From Pseudomonadota bacterium (lineage in GTDB: Bacteria; Desulfobacterota; Desulfobulbia; Desulfobulbales; Desulfurivibrionaceae), in NCBI GenBank assembly GCA_018830485.1, contig JAHJRQ010000023.1, forward strand, positions 38,960-102,959: a stretch of DNA of 64,000 nucleotides, written 5' to 3'. Position 1 is the stretch's first letter, and every line of letters starts with the position of its first letter. Under the pieces are notes generated by a model, which made no database searches, had not been told where the DNA came from, and saw only the letters and a list, made by a program, of their open reading frames with translations. Positions 50,770-60,858 of the stretch are shown here, in pieces. The translations under genes were made by a program, and so were the position numbers.

Positions 50770-51651
50770 ATGATGCGTATACGACTGCTTGCGATTGTGC
50801 TGGCCTTCACCGGTGTAGCCACCGCCGTGCAGGCCGATGACGGCCAGTCTTCGGACACCGGCGGAAATGGGGGCGTGTTTCAGCAACGGCAGAAACCCTC
50901 CCCGGCATATCGGCCCTACTTCTATAACTATCCCCATGCCATACCGCCTGATTACGTGTTCCGCACCGGTCGGGTTTTCTCGCCGCGGAATATGTCTCAA
51001 TCCGGGGTGTCGGCTTTTGGACAGGCAGGAGGGGGACAGGCAGGCGGTGCAGGCCAGGGTGCCGCACTGCATTCCAGGATCAGCCAGATGGGGAAGGCTC
51101 TCATTGCCAATGCCAGCGAGGTGGTGGCCGACGAGTATGTGGTGGCGGTGAGCACCTTTGTCAGCCTTGACAATCTGTATGCGACCTCTTCCCTGGGCCG
51201 CTATCTCGGCGAGCAGTTGCTCTCCACCCTGCAGCAGGAAGGACTGGAGGTCATTGAGGTGCGGAAAACCCCGGGTCTGATGGTGAGCCCGTATCACGGA
51301 GAGTATGCCTTGTCCAGGAGCATGGATGAGATCGGCCTGGTGCAGAACGCCCAGGCGGTGGTGGTGGGAACCTATGCGGTGGCCGGGCAGGAAATCTTTG
51401 TCAATGCCCGTCTGTTGCGCAACGACGACAACCGGGTTCTTTCCTCCGCCAGCTTGGTTTTGCCCGTTGACGCGCTGACCGCCAATCTCCTTGCCAATGA
51501 AAGCATGCCTGCTTCGAACCGCACCGCGAAGGTCGCGATCCGCGAATTTCCGGAAAAGGGCCAGGCTGTCTCTGCGCCTTCGGCAAAAAAACCGGCGAAA
51601 AAGGTCGCGAAGCGTTCTGTAAAGCCTCCCGTAACGAAGGATTGCCCATGA
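50770..51651 (+). CDS. FlgO-family exported protein (paralog 1)
   Basis: Signal peptide MMRIRLLAIVLAFTGVATAVQA; VVADEYVVAVSTFVSLDNLYATSSLGRYLGEQLLSTLQQEGLEVIEVRK. Confidence 0.78.
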   Translation: MMRIRLLAIVLAFTGVATAVQADDGQSSDTGGNGGVFQQRQKPSPAYRPYFYNYPHAIPPDYVFRTGRVFSPRNMSQSGVSAFGQAGGGQAGGAGQGAALHSRISQMGKALIANASEVVADEYVVAVSTFVSLDNLYATSSLGRYLGEQLLSTLQQEGLEVIEVRKTPGLMVSPYHGEYALSRSMDEIGLVQNAQAVVVGTYAVAGQEIFVNARLLRNDDNRVLSSASLVLPVDALTANLLANESMPASNRTAKVAIREFPEKGQAVSAPSAKKPAKKVAKRSVKPPVTKDCP

Positions 51652-52250
51652 AAAAGACAAGAATGAAGATTCGTGGCTTGGGGTTCGCGCTGTTTCTGGG
51701 CTGCGCTCTGCTCCTGAGCGGGTGCGCGCCCCGGGCGACCACCGGCGGCACCGCCTCGGTGGTCACTCCGGATTTTTTCGGGGTGGGGGAGGAGCTGGCC
51801 CTCCAGTTGACATCCGGCATGCGCGGCGCCGGGGGCGGCCAGCGGTTGATCCTGACCACGGTGGTTGATCTTGACAACCTCTATGCCACCACCCGTTTCG
51901 GCCGGACCCTGACCGAGGCCCTGTCCACCAGTCTGTTTCGCCATGGGTTCGGGGTGGTGGAAATCCGCAAGTCCGCCGAGATTTTCATGCGGGACAACCG
52001 GGGCGAGCTGATGCTCACCCGGGATGCCACGCTTTTGGCCAAACAGCAACAGGCTGCCGCAATTCTTACCGGCACCTATTCGCTGACCCCAAGCACGGTA
52101 ATTCTCAATCTCAAGCTGCTCGATGCCGGTTCCCAGCAGGTGCTTTCCGTGGCAGGGCTTGAACTGCAGCGCAGCCGCAATATCAATCATTTGCTTGCGG
52201 CAGGAGGCGGCGCTTTGGGCGATGGGCTGCTCTCCGCTAAAGAGCGATAG
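51648..52250 (+). CDS. FlgO-family lipoprotein (paralog 2)
   Basis: LGCALLLSGCAPR lipobox; LILTTVVDLDNLYATTRFGRTLTEALSTSLFRHGFGVVEIRKS; ATGA overlap with paralog 1. Confidence 0.78.
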   Translation: MKKTRMKIRGLGFALFLGCALLLSGCAPRATTGGTASVVTPDFFGVGEELALQLTSGMRGAGGGQRLILTTVVDLDNLYATTRFGRTLTEALSTSLFRHGFGVVEIRKSAEIFMRDNRGELMLTRDATLLAKQQQAAAILTGTYSLTPSTVILNLKLLDAGSQQVLSVAGLELQRSRNINHLLAAGGGALGDGLLSAKER

Positions 52251-52256
52251 GAGGGC

Positions 52257-52386
52257 GTAACTGTCCAGCAGCGCCACATCTGCTTCGGAGTCTCACAGGT
52301 TCGCTTACCTGTCATCGGCCTGCTCGTGTGCAATAGCACACTTCGCAGACCTCTTTCGCGCATCTGCGGCACTGCTGAACAGTTAC
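52257..52386 (+). repeat. Dispersed structured repeat, copy 3 (130 bp, 15-bp terminal inverted repeats, 14/15)
   Basis: GTAACTGTCCAGCAG ... CTGCTGAACAGTTAC; core GTCATCGGCCTGCTCGTGTGCAATAGCACACTTCGCAGACCTCTT. Confidence 0.9.
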
Positions 52387-52440
52387 CTTTCGTGGTCTTT
52401 TAATTCCGGCATTAAGCGGGATAGTAATTAGGAGGGCGGT

Positions 52441-53073
52441 ATGCGAAAGAGTATCGTGGGTGCGTTTCTTGGCCTGCTTCTTGTCGGGTGTGCAGCAGGC
52501 CCAAAAAACTGGGCCAACCAGCCGGTGGAGGTCAAGAAGAATTCGCCGGTGGTATTTATCTATCCTGAAACGAATACCTATCAGGAGGCGACTGTCGGTG
52601 TTCTGCCTTTTCAGGTGCCCGACAATATGAGCCGGCAGCAGGGGGAGGGGGTCGCCATGCTCTTCAAGGATGTCCTTCTGGGCAAGCAGGCTTTCCCAAA
52701 GGTGCTCCGCCTGGAGGAGTCGTACCGGGATGTGGAGGAGGCCCTGGCCCTTGGCCGGAAGGCAAAGGTTGATCTGGTCCTGGCGGGAAAGGTCAACCAT
52801 GTTCTGGAAGGCACCCAGTTCGGCGGGGGAAGGGTTGAAGTGGCCACCCGCCTGCTCAATGTGCATACCGGCAATACCGTCTGGTATATCGAGCAGTCCA
52901 TGGACCAGCCCGTCGCCTATCCGAAAAGCAGCACCCTTTCCCGATTTGTCGCAGCCTTTAATCCTCCGGAGATCAAGTCCTCGCAGGGCGGTCCGGTGGT
53001 GCCGAACATGCTGGCGCAGGTTGCCGTCGACATGGTCGAGGTCATGGCCGGTGCCAGGTCGGTCAGCCGCTGA
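52441..53073 (+). CDS. Predicted lipoprotein, CsgG/LpoB-like fold guess
   Basis: MRKSIVGAFLGLLLVGCAAG lipobox; TVGVLPFQVPDNMSRQQGEGVAMLFKDVLL...KVDLVLAGKVNHVLEGTQFGGGRVEVATRLLNVHTG. Confidence 0.6.
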   Translation: MRKSIVGAFLGLLLVGCAAGPKNWANQPVEVKKNSPVVFIYPETNTYQEATVGVLPFQVPDNMSRQQGEGVAMLFKDVLLGKQAFPKVLRLEESYRDVEEALALGRKAKVDLVLAGKVNHVLEGTQFGGGRVEVATRLLNVHTGNTVWYIEQSMDQPVAYPKSSTLSRFVAAFNPPEIKSSQGGPVVPNMLAQVAVDMVEVMAGARSVSR

Positions 53074-53127
53074 CAGGTGCATGGTGTGTTGAGGGCAAAG
53101 GCCGCCCCCATATGCGCCCCCGCCGGT

Positions 53128-53907
53128 TTACGTCTTCCGGTCGAGCACTGCCGTTATGGGGTAATGATCCGAGGGGAAGAGGGTGCCTTGGCGGCAGCGG
53201 TCGATCTGCGCAGCAAGGACCCGGAAATGGCCGGAGACCAGAATCCAGTCAATGGCTGCCATTTCCTCCTGCTGCCCATAACCATGAAAGGTGGCCTCAT
53301 CTTCCCCGTGTGGCAGGATTTGCCGTAAGGCGTCGATCAGCGCCCCATCGCCGGTCAGGAGGCGGTATGCGTTTGAATCCTTGTCGGCATTGAAATCGCC
53401 GGTCACGATGAGCGCGGTGTCGTGGCGGATTTGATCGAGCCATTGGCGCAGGGCGCGGGCATCCCCTTCGATGGCCGTCGGTTCGTAGTCGAAATGGGTG
53501 TTGACGTAGGTAAGCACCGACCCGGTCAACCGGCAGGAGAGCCTGGCCCAGCTCACCGTTCGCGGATAGTTGCTTTGCCAGCTCATGCTGCCGGGGATCT
53601 CCGGCGTCTCACTCAGCCAGAAACATCCCGTATCGAGCAGCCGGAAGGCGGAGCGGCGAAAGAGCAGGGGGGCCATCTCCAGCGCCGTGCCTCCGGGGCC
53701 GCCCCGATGGACGCCGAAGAAATGGTAGTCCGGCAGGTTGGCGCGGACAAATTCGGCCTGGGCGTCATCCAGGCACTCCTGAAGGCCGAGCAAGTCGGGC
53801 CCGAAGGCGTGGATCCTCTCGAGGGCAAAGGACTTGCGGTGCTCCCAGTGGTTCTCGCCGTCGTCGGCCAGGCCGACACGGATGTTGAAGCTCATCACCT
53901 TGATCAT
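53128..53907 (-). CDS. Endonuclease/exonuclease/phosphatase (EEP) superfamily hydrolase
   Basis: MIKVMSFNIRVG, LLGLQECLDD, NTHFDYEP, VTGDFNADKDS, IDWILVS, SDHYPI motifs. Confidence 0.93.
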   Translation of the reverse strand: MIKVMSFNIRVGLADDGENHWEHRKSFALERIHAFGPDLLGLQECLDDAQAEFVRANLPDYHFFGVHRGGPGGTALEMAPLLFRRSAFRLLDTGCFWLSETPEIPGSMSWQSNYPRTVSWARLSCRLTGSVLTYVNTHFDYEPTAIEGDARALRQWLDQIRHDTALIVTGDFNADKDSNAYRLLTGDGALIDALRQILPHGEDEATFHGYGQQEEMAAIDWILVSGHFRVLAAQIDRCRQGTLFPSDHYPITAVLDRKT

Positions 53908-53940
53908 GGCCTGCCCCGTGACCGGTTCCTGCGGTCAGAC

Positions 53941-55116
53941 TTATGAATTTTTGGCGCGTTCCAGGGTCCCTCGGATGCCGGAAAACTGCTCCGGCCGTCC
54001 CATATTGGGAAAGAACCCCTGATCCACGCAGTCCCGATAGCACCATTCCGGAGTGGTCTCGGTCCGGTAAGTCCAGAAGAACCAGCCGGCGTATTTTTCG
54101 AAGGTCAGCACTTGGGCCGAGGCGTACCCGCGATAGGCCGCCGACATTTGAAAGAGATCCATTTCCTCCAGGGCATGATTGAACGGCCCCTCCGCCCAGA
54201 GGGAGACCATCTTCAGATCGAGCCCCAGGCTCCATTCGCCGCAATACACCTGATAGCCCGACTCACGGATGATCTCGTCCGCTTCCTCCCGCCAGTCCAC
54301 GGCGGACTTACGGAGGTGGCCGAAGATGTCCAGACTGGTGTCGTAATCCATAAAGCATTGATAGCGGTGGATATCGATGGCCACGTTGCGAAACTCCGGC
54401 TCCAGGAGAAACCCTGCATATTCCCGGAAGCTGCGGAAGCCGTCGTGGAACACCACCGTCACCCGCTCGGGCGGGCAGTGGCGGCGGATGCGGCGGTAGG
54501 CCTCGAGGTTGAAGCGCTTCAAGAGATCGGTGGGGATATCCCAGCGCGGTTCATTGAGCGTCTCAATGCCGTGCAGCGTTGGCTGATCTCCATATCGCTC
54601 TGCCAACCGTTCCAGCACAACCAGGGAGTGTTCGATGTACTCCTCGCTGGTATGCCATTCGCAAACGTCGAGGATGCCGCCGTTGTCAAAGCCGTTCTGA
54701 CACCCCGGCGCGGCATGGAGGTCAAGAACCACCCGCAGGCCGAATTCCCCGGCCCACTCAAAGACCTTGTCGACGATGGCAAGCCCCCCTTCCACGAAGG
54801 GATGGCGCGCCTCCTGATAGCTGCGGTGGTAGGGATAGTCCTTGCCGAAGAGCCAGTGGCCCACCGGCAACCGTACCGCATTGATGCCGGCATTTTTCAG
54901 CCAGGCGAAGTCGTCGCGGGTGATGAAGGTGTTCCAATGCTGGTGCAGGCGCCGGGTAGCCTCGGCCTCGCCCAGCTCGACGCAGTAGGAGGTCTCGTCG
55001 GTGGCTTGCAGCCCCTCGAAAAGACTCGGGGTAATCCATTTTTCCAACACCAACCAGCCGCCGAGATTGACGCCGCGGAGTTTGCTGCCGAATTCGTGAA
55101 CCATTTGGGTAGTCAT
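53941..55116 (-). CDS. GH5-family glycoside hydrolase (exo-beta-1,3-glucanase-like)
   Basis: LRGVNLGGWLVLEKWITPSLF; acid/base IETLNEPRWD; nucleophile VYCGEWSLG; no signal peptide. Confidence 0.88.
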   Translation of the reverse strand: MTTQMVHEFGSKLRGVNLGGWLVLEKWITPSLFEGLQATDETSYCVELGEAEATRRLHQHWNTFITRDDFAWLKNAGINAVRLPVGHWLFGKDYPYHRSYQEARHPFVEGGLAIVDKVFEWAGEFGLRVVLDLHAAPGCQNGFDNGGILDVCEWHTSEEYIEHSLVVLERLAERYGDQPTLHGIETLNEPRWDIPTDLLKRFNLEAYRRIRRHCPPERVTVVFHDGFRSFREYAGFLLEPEFRNVAIDIHRYQCFMDYDTSLDIFGHLRKSAVDWREEADEIIRESGYQVYCGEWSLGLDLKMVSLWAEGPFNHALEEMDLFQMSAAYRGYASAQVLTFEKYAGWFFWTYRTETTPEWCYRDCVDQGFFPNMGRPEQFSGIRGTLERAKNS

Positions 55117-55135
55117 CGTTGGTCTTCCTTAAGGG

Positions 55136-56824
55136 TTACAGAGCCAGGCGGCGTGCATAAAAGGCCTCGCCGTTTGGCAGGTGAGAAATTGCGAGCAGCG
55201 TGGCATCGGGGAGCTGTTCTGCGATCAGGCGCAGCATCCGTTCCTCTTCCCGGGGATTCAGGGAATCGAAGGCCTCCTGCAGGAAAATCCACTGGGGCCG
55301 GTTGAGCAGCAGACGCACCATGCCCAGGAGTTGCTGCTCCCCCCGGGCCAGGCTGTTGATCCAGTTGTCCTTCTGATCGAGCTGGCCGATGAGGTCTTCA
55401 AGGCCCACCAAAAGCAGCGCCTGTTCGAGTTGTTCCTGGTTGAAAACCCGGCGGGAGGCTGGGTAGCAGATGGCGTTGCGCAGAGTGCCGGTGGGCAGAT
55501 GCGGCCGGGGCGGCATGAAAAAGAGGCGGCCTTGGCTGGGGAGTTCGATGACCCCGCGGCCCCAGGGCCTTACTCCGGCAATGGCGCGAAACAGCTTTGC
55601 CCCGGTGTAAGGGTTGCCGGTGATCAGCACATGTTCGCCCTGGCCGATCTCCATATTGATGTTTTGTGCCAATGTCGGCCCGTCGTATTTGGCGATGCTG
55701 AGGTCGCGGAAGGCCAACACCGGCTGTTCGGAGGTTTTCACCTGGATCCAGTGATCCGGTCGCGCCAGTTCCTCGTCCACATTATCCAATACCTTGAGAA
55801 GACTCAGAACCCGTTCCACCGAGGCGCGCCATTCCGCGATCCCGCCGGCATTGCCCACCGGCCAGGAGAGGGCGCCGACCATCTGCTGGAACGCCTGGGC
55901 GGCCTGCATCATCGCGCCCAGGGTGATGCTCCCCAGGATATAGCGGGGGGCGGAGATCAGGATCGGAAAGGCCATGTTCAGCGAGGCATAGCCGGTGCTG
56001 AAGATCTGAATATTTCTCCATGCCGCGGTTTGCGTGTTCCATACCTTCCGGATATTGCAGAACATCTCACGAAAAAGCTGCCGTTCATAGCTGTTGGCAT
56101 GGATCAGCGCGATGGCCTGGCTGTTTTCCTGCGCTTCCAGCAGACCGGCGCGGAAGTCCGCCTCCGCCGACTGCCGGGCGTTGGTGGCTGCGGTAAGGGG
56201 CAGACTCACACGCCAGCCAAGCCAGGATGCCAGGGCCGTATAGATGACCGCGATCCAGACCAGATGCCCGTAAATGGGGATTTGCCATGCTCCCAGGTCG
56301 AGGGTCACCACCCCGGAGCGGGACCAGAGCACCTGCGAGAAGCCGATCAGCAGCAAGATGCAGTACAATAACGAGTGGCCCAGGGCGACCGCCGACTCGC
56401 TGGCGATGCGGCAATCTTCGGCAATACGCCCGTCCGGGTTGTCGTGTTCCCCCGGCAGATGGGAGATCAGATAGTGGCGGCCATCCCGCATCCAGCGGGA
56501 GATGACATGGTCCGTCAGCCAGTCGCGCCAATAGATCTGCAGATTGCGCTTGAAGACCAGATGCGATCCGGTCACGGCCATGTCGGCGACGAAGATGATT
56601 GCCAGCACGCCGATCTGGGTGATAAGGCCGCGCATGGAGTGCTGCTCAATGGCGTTGAACAACGCCGCACTCCACTGGGTAATCACCACCGCCAGGATCA
56701 TTTGCAGTATGGTCAGGAGCGCCAGGAGGACGGTGGCGCCCCGGATCTTCAGTTTTTGCTTCGAGCGCCAAAACAGCTTGGACAGGCGAAGAAATTCAAC
56801 GAGAAAATCGAGGGAATTAGGCAT
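55136..56824 (-). CDS. SbmA/BacA/YddA-type ABC transporter (fused TM and NBD) with degenerate ATPase motifs
   Basis: TM domain with RDWLTDHVISRWM..., NBD with GNPYTGAKLFRAIAG (Walker A altered) and RPQWIFLQEAFDSLNP (Walker B/D-loop altered). Confidence 0.83.
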   Translation of the reverse strand: MPNSLDFLVEFLRLSKLFWRSKQKLKIRGATVLLALLTILQMILAVVITQWSAALFNAIEQHSMRGLITQIGVLAIIFVADMAVTGSHLVFKRNLQIYWRDWLTDHVISRWMRDGRHYLISHLPGEHDNPDGRIAEDCRIASESAVALGHSLLYCILLLIGFSQVLWSRSGVVTLDLGAWQIPIYGHLVWIAVIYTALASWLGWRVSLPLTAATNARQSAEADFRAGLLEAQENSQAIALIHANSYERQLFREMFCNIRKVWNTQTAAWRNIQIFSTGYASLNMAFPILISAPRYILGSITLGAMMQAAQAFQQMVGALSWPVGNAGGIAEWRASVERVLSLLKVLDNVDEELARPDHWIQVKTSEQPVLAFRDLSIAKYDGPTLAQNINMEIGQGEHVLITGNPYTGAKLFRAIAGVRPWGRGVIELPSQGRLFFMPPRPHLPTGTLRNAICYPASRRVFNQEQLEQALLLVGLEDLIGQLDQKDNWINSLARGEQQLLGMVRLLLNRPQWIFLQEAFDSLNPREEERMLRLIAEQLPDATLLAISHLPNGEAFYARRLAL

Positions 56825-56980
56825 CTGGGCTCAGGGGATACTGGTGAAAGTGACGCCGATCAGCGGCGGTGGAACCTGTGGCGCGGTCAGCGGAAACCGA
56901 TGGCCGGCAGGCTGAAGGCGTCGCGTATTGTCCCTGGAGCAGAAATCGTAGTTGATGGTCATAGGGGCTATAAAAGAAAT

Positions 56981-56998
56981 CTGATTATCGCTAATCAG
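56981..56998. promoter_or_regulatory. Candidate LacI-type palindromic operator upstream of ABC-GH5-EEP genes
   Basis: CTGATTATC|GCTAATCAG, 8/9 symmetric with central CG; related sequences at 58578 and 58714. Confidence 0.4.
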
Positions 56999-57131
56999 TT
57001 AAAAAACATTTTTCCGGCTGATATCCCGCCATGTCAATCCGTCCAATCCCCAAGTAAATTCCTACAGAAAGCCTCTGACTCCGTCAACATCTTCTTGCCA
57101 GTGATGGAAAAATCATTGCCCCATTGCTAGC

Positions 57132-58484
57132 TTATCCGGAAAAATCGGCAAACCGCAAGGTCATAATGGAATGGGGCGGACTGATCGTGCGGGCAGCCCG
57201 ATCGTGGCATTGCAGAGCAAAGGGGATTGCCTGCTCCGTGCGATTCATCACCACGACGGCGATTGTCCCCTCCGGATTGAGGAAGGCCGTTGTTTCAAGG
57301 TCGTCGGTGGTGGTGGCGTGCAGGATGCGTTCGGCGCCGGGGCGAATGTAGCGGGAGAAATGGCCGAGATAGTAGAAGGAACTCTGATACAGCGGCTGTC
57401 CTGCCCGGGTATCTGCCAGGATGGGCGCGCTGCAGTAATTGCCCACATGATTGGGGCCGCCGCTCGCATCCAGCATGAGATTCCAGTCCACCCATGCCAC
57501 GGTCCAACGGTTCAGGTCATTGATGAGCGAACGGCCGTAGCGCTCGCCCACGCCCCACTCGCCTGTGTGCGGTCCGCCTTCCTGACACCCTTCGCTGAAG
57601 AGCAGATGCTTGTCCGGGAAGGCTTCGTGCACGGCGCTCAGGTTGTCGAAATGATCCCCCACATACCAGTGAAACGCCGCGCCCCATACGTATTGCGCAG
57701 CCTCCGGGTCATCGTACACCACCCTGGCGCGCTCGTAGATGGCATCACGGTTGTGGTCCCAGATCATCAGGTTGAGATGGCCCAGCCCCTCTTTCCGCAG
57801 GGTCGGGCCGAGATAATCACGGACAAAATCGCGCTCTTCCTCGGCGGAATACAGGCAGGAATCCCACGATTGGCTGGCTTCCGGTTCATTCTGGACGGTG
57901 AGTCCCCAGAAGGGGATGCCTTCTTTTTCATATTCCCGAATGTAGCGGCAATAGTAACGCGCCCACACATCGCGGCATTCAGGGAGCAGCCGGCCGCCGC
58001 CATTCATCTGCCTGTTGGTCTTCATCCAGGCTGGCGGGCTCCAGGGGGAAGCGAACAACTTCAGGCCGCCGCTCAACCGCAGGGCTTCCTTGAGCATGGG
58101 CAGGATAGCGGCGCGGTCACGGTCAATGGAAAAGTGTTCCAGGCTAAAATCGCCGTCCACTTCATCATGGGCGTAATTCCCCAGGGCAAAATCGCAACTG
58201 TTGATATGCGTCCGGCCCATGGTGTACCCCAGGCCATTGTCCCGGTCGAAGTATGCCCGCATCACTTCGGCCTGCTTTTCTGCAGGGAGTTTTTGCCAGG
58301 TAACGGCAGCTGCTTCGGTGAATGCGCCGCCAAAGCCTTCCATCTTCTGGAAGCGCTTGCGCGGATCGACGGTTATGGCGGCTGTTTCCGGTCTGGTGGC
58401 TTCAAAAACCACGGGGGGCTGTTCGGTCAGGCGGGCTGGGGTGTCTTTTGCGGTCAGCGAGATGTGGACGATATGACAGGGCAT
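57132..58484 (-). CDS. GH30-family glycoside hydrolase (glucosylceramidase-like)
   Basis: FQKMEGFGGAFTEAAA; LFASPWSPPAWMKTN; acid/base TVQNEPEASQSWDSC; nucleophile LLFSEGCQ; no signal peptide. Confidence 0.92.
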   Translation of the reverse strand: MPCHIVHISLTAKDTPARLTEQPPVVFEATRPETAAITVDPRKRFQKMEGFGGAFTEAAAVTWQKLPAEKQAEVMRAYFDRDNGLGYTMGRTHINSCDFALGNYAHDEVDGDFSLEHFSIDRDRAAILPMLKEALRLSGGLKLFASPWSPPAWMKTNRQMNGGGRLLPECRDVWARYYCRYIREYEKEGIPFWGLTVQNEPEASQSWDSCLYSAEEERDFVRDYLGPTLRKEGLGHLNLMIWDHNRDAIYERARVVYDDPEAAQYVWGAAFHWYVGDHFDNLSAVHEAFPDKHLLFSEGCQEGGPHTGEWGVGERYGRSLINDLNRWTVAWVDWNLMLDASGGPNHVGNYCSAPILADTRAGQPLYQSSFYYLGHFSRYIRPGAERILHATTTDDLETTAFLNPEGTIAVVVMNRTEQAIPFALQCHDRAARTISPPHSIMTLRFADFSG

Positions 58485-58576
58485 GTATTTCTCCGAAGGA
58501 GGTATCTCTCATCACCCAATTCCGGTGCAGGCGGCAAAATACCCGGGAGGGGGTGCGCTTGCCGGTCAAATACGCA

Positions 58577-58730
58577 CCTGATGAGTGCTAATCTTCCGCA
58601 ATAAGCCTGTCATCCCCGAATGTCTTTGTCGGGGATCCATGATTTAGGTCAGTTAGAAACTGGATTCCCGATCAAAAGCGTTTCGGGAATGACACTTTTA
58701 GTGTCCAGCGGAAGATTAGCGCTAATCAGG
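58577..58730. repeat. MITE-like 154-bp element with 23-bp imperfect terminal inverted repeats
   Basis: CCTGATGAGTGCTAATCTTCCGC (58577-58599) / GCGGAAGATTAGCGCTAATCAGG (58708-58730), 21/23; internal TGTCATCCCCGAA ... TTCGGGAATGACA arms. Confidence 0.85.
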
Positions 58731-58751
58731 AATACGCATGGGATCAGGGCG

Positions 58752-59528
58752 TTACCCCAGCGGGCCCCGGCTGTTCAGGCAGGCGGCTTCCATCACCTTG
58801 AGGCCCATCTGCAAATGTTCCTGGGTGTAGGTGAGGAAAATCTCCTCGGCGCTGTCCTTGCTCTTGATCCCGCCTTTTTTCAGGGGCAGGTCCGAGACCA
58901 GCATCATCGCCCCGGTGGGCACGTTGAGGGCATAGCCCACTGCGAACAGGGTGGCGATCTCCATGTCGATGGCCATGATCCGATGCTTGCGGATGTACTG
59001 GATGAACTCGGTGTCAAACTCCCACATCCGGTAGTCGGTGGTCATCAGGATGCCCGACTTGGGCACCATCTTCAGCTCGCTGGTGATGACCTGTTCGCAG
59101 ATGCGGTTGACATGGATCGAGGGCAGGGCCGGGACATCCTTGGGCAGATAATGGGGGCTGGTGCCTTCGTCGCGGATGCTGGCGGTGGGAACGATGATGT
59201 CGCCGATCTCCAGGACATCGTCGATGCCGCCGCACATGCCGAGCATGAGCACGCACTTGATTTCATCGAGAAAGGAGAGGCAGTGCATGACAATGCCCGC
59301 CGAGGGGGAGCCGACCCCGTGGTTGATGATGCTCAAATCCCGCTTGCGGTCGTGGACCACGCTCCAGTGTCCGCGTTGGACCGGGTTGCCGGTGATGCGG
59401 GAAAAATCGTCGATGTAGCGGTGGAAATTGCAGAGCAGGATGTGGGAGCCGAAGTCCTTGACGCTGGAGCCGGTGTAGCGCTCCAGGGTATGCCGGGCAT
59501 AACTGTCGGGTCGCAGCTCTGTGCTCAT
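58752..59528 (-). CDS. amn: AMP nucleosidase-like / nucleoside phosphorylase family protein
   Basis: YARHTLERYTGSSVKDFGSHILLCNFHRYIDDF; VLMLGMCGGIDD; AIDMEIATLFAVGYALNVP. Confidence 0.82.
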   Translation of the reverse strand: MSTELRPDSYARHTLERYTGSSVKDFGSHILLCNFHRYIDDFSRITGNPVQRGHWSVVHDRKRDLSIINHGVGSPSAGIVMHCLSFLDEIKCVLMLGMCGGIDDVLEIGDIIVPTASIRDEGTSPHYLPKDVPALPSIHVNRICEQVITSELKMVPKSGILMTTDYRMWEFDTEFIQYIRKHRIMAIDMEIATLFAVGYALNVPTGAMMLVSDLPLKKGGIKSKDSAEEIFLTYTQEHLQMGLKVMEAACLNSRGPLG

Positions 59529-59541
59529 GCGTGTTCCTTGG

Positions 59542-60858
<1,317 letters not shown>

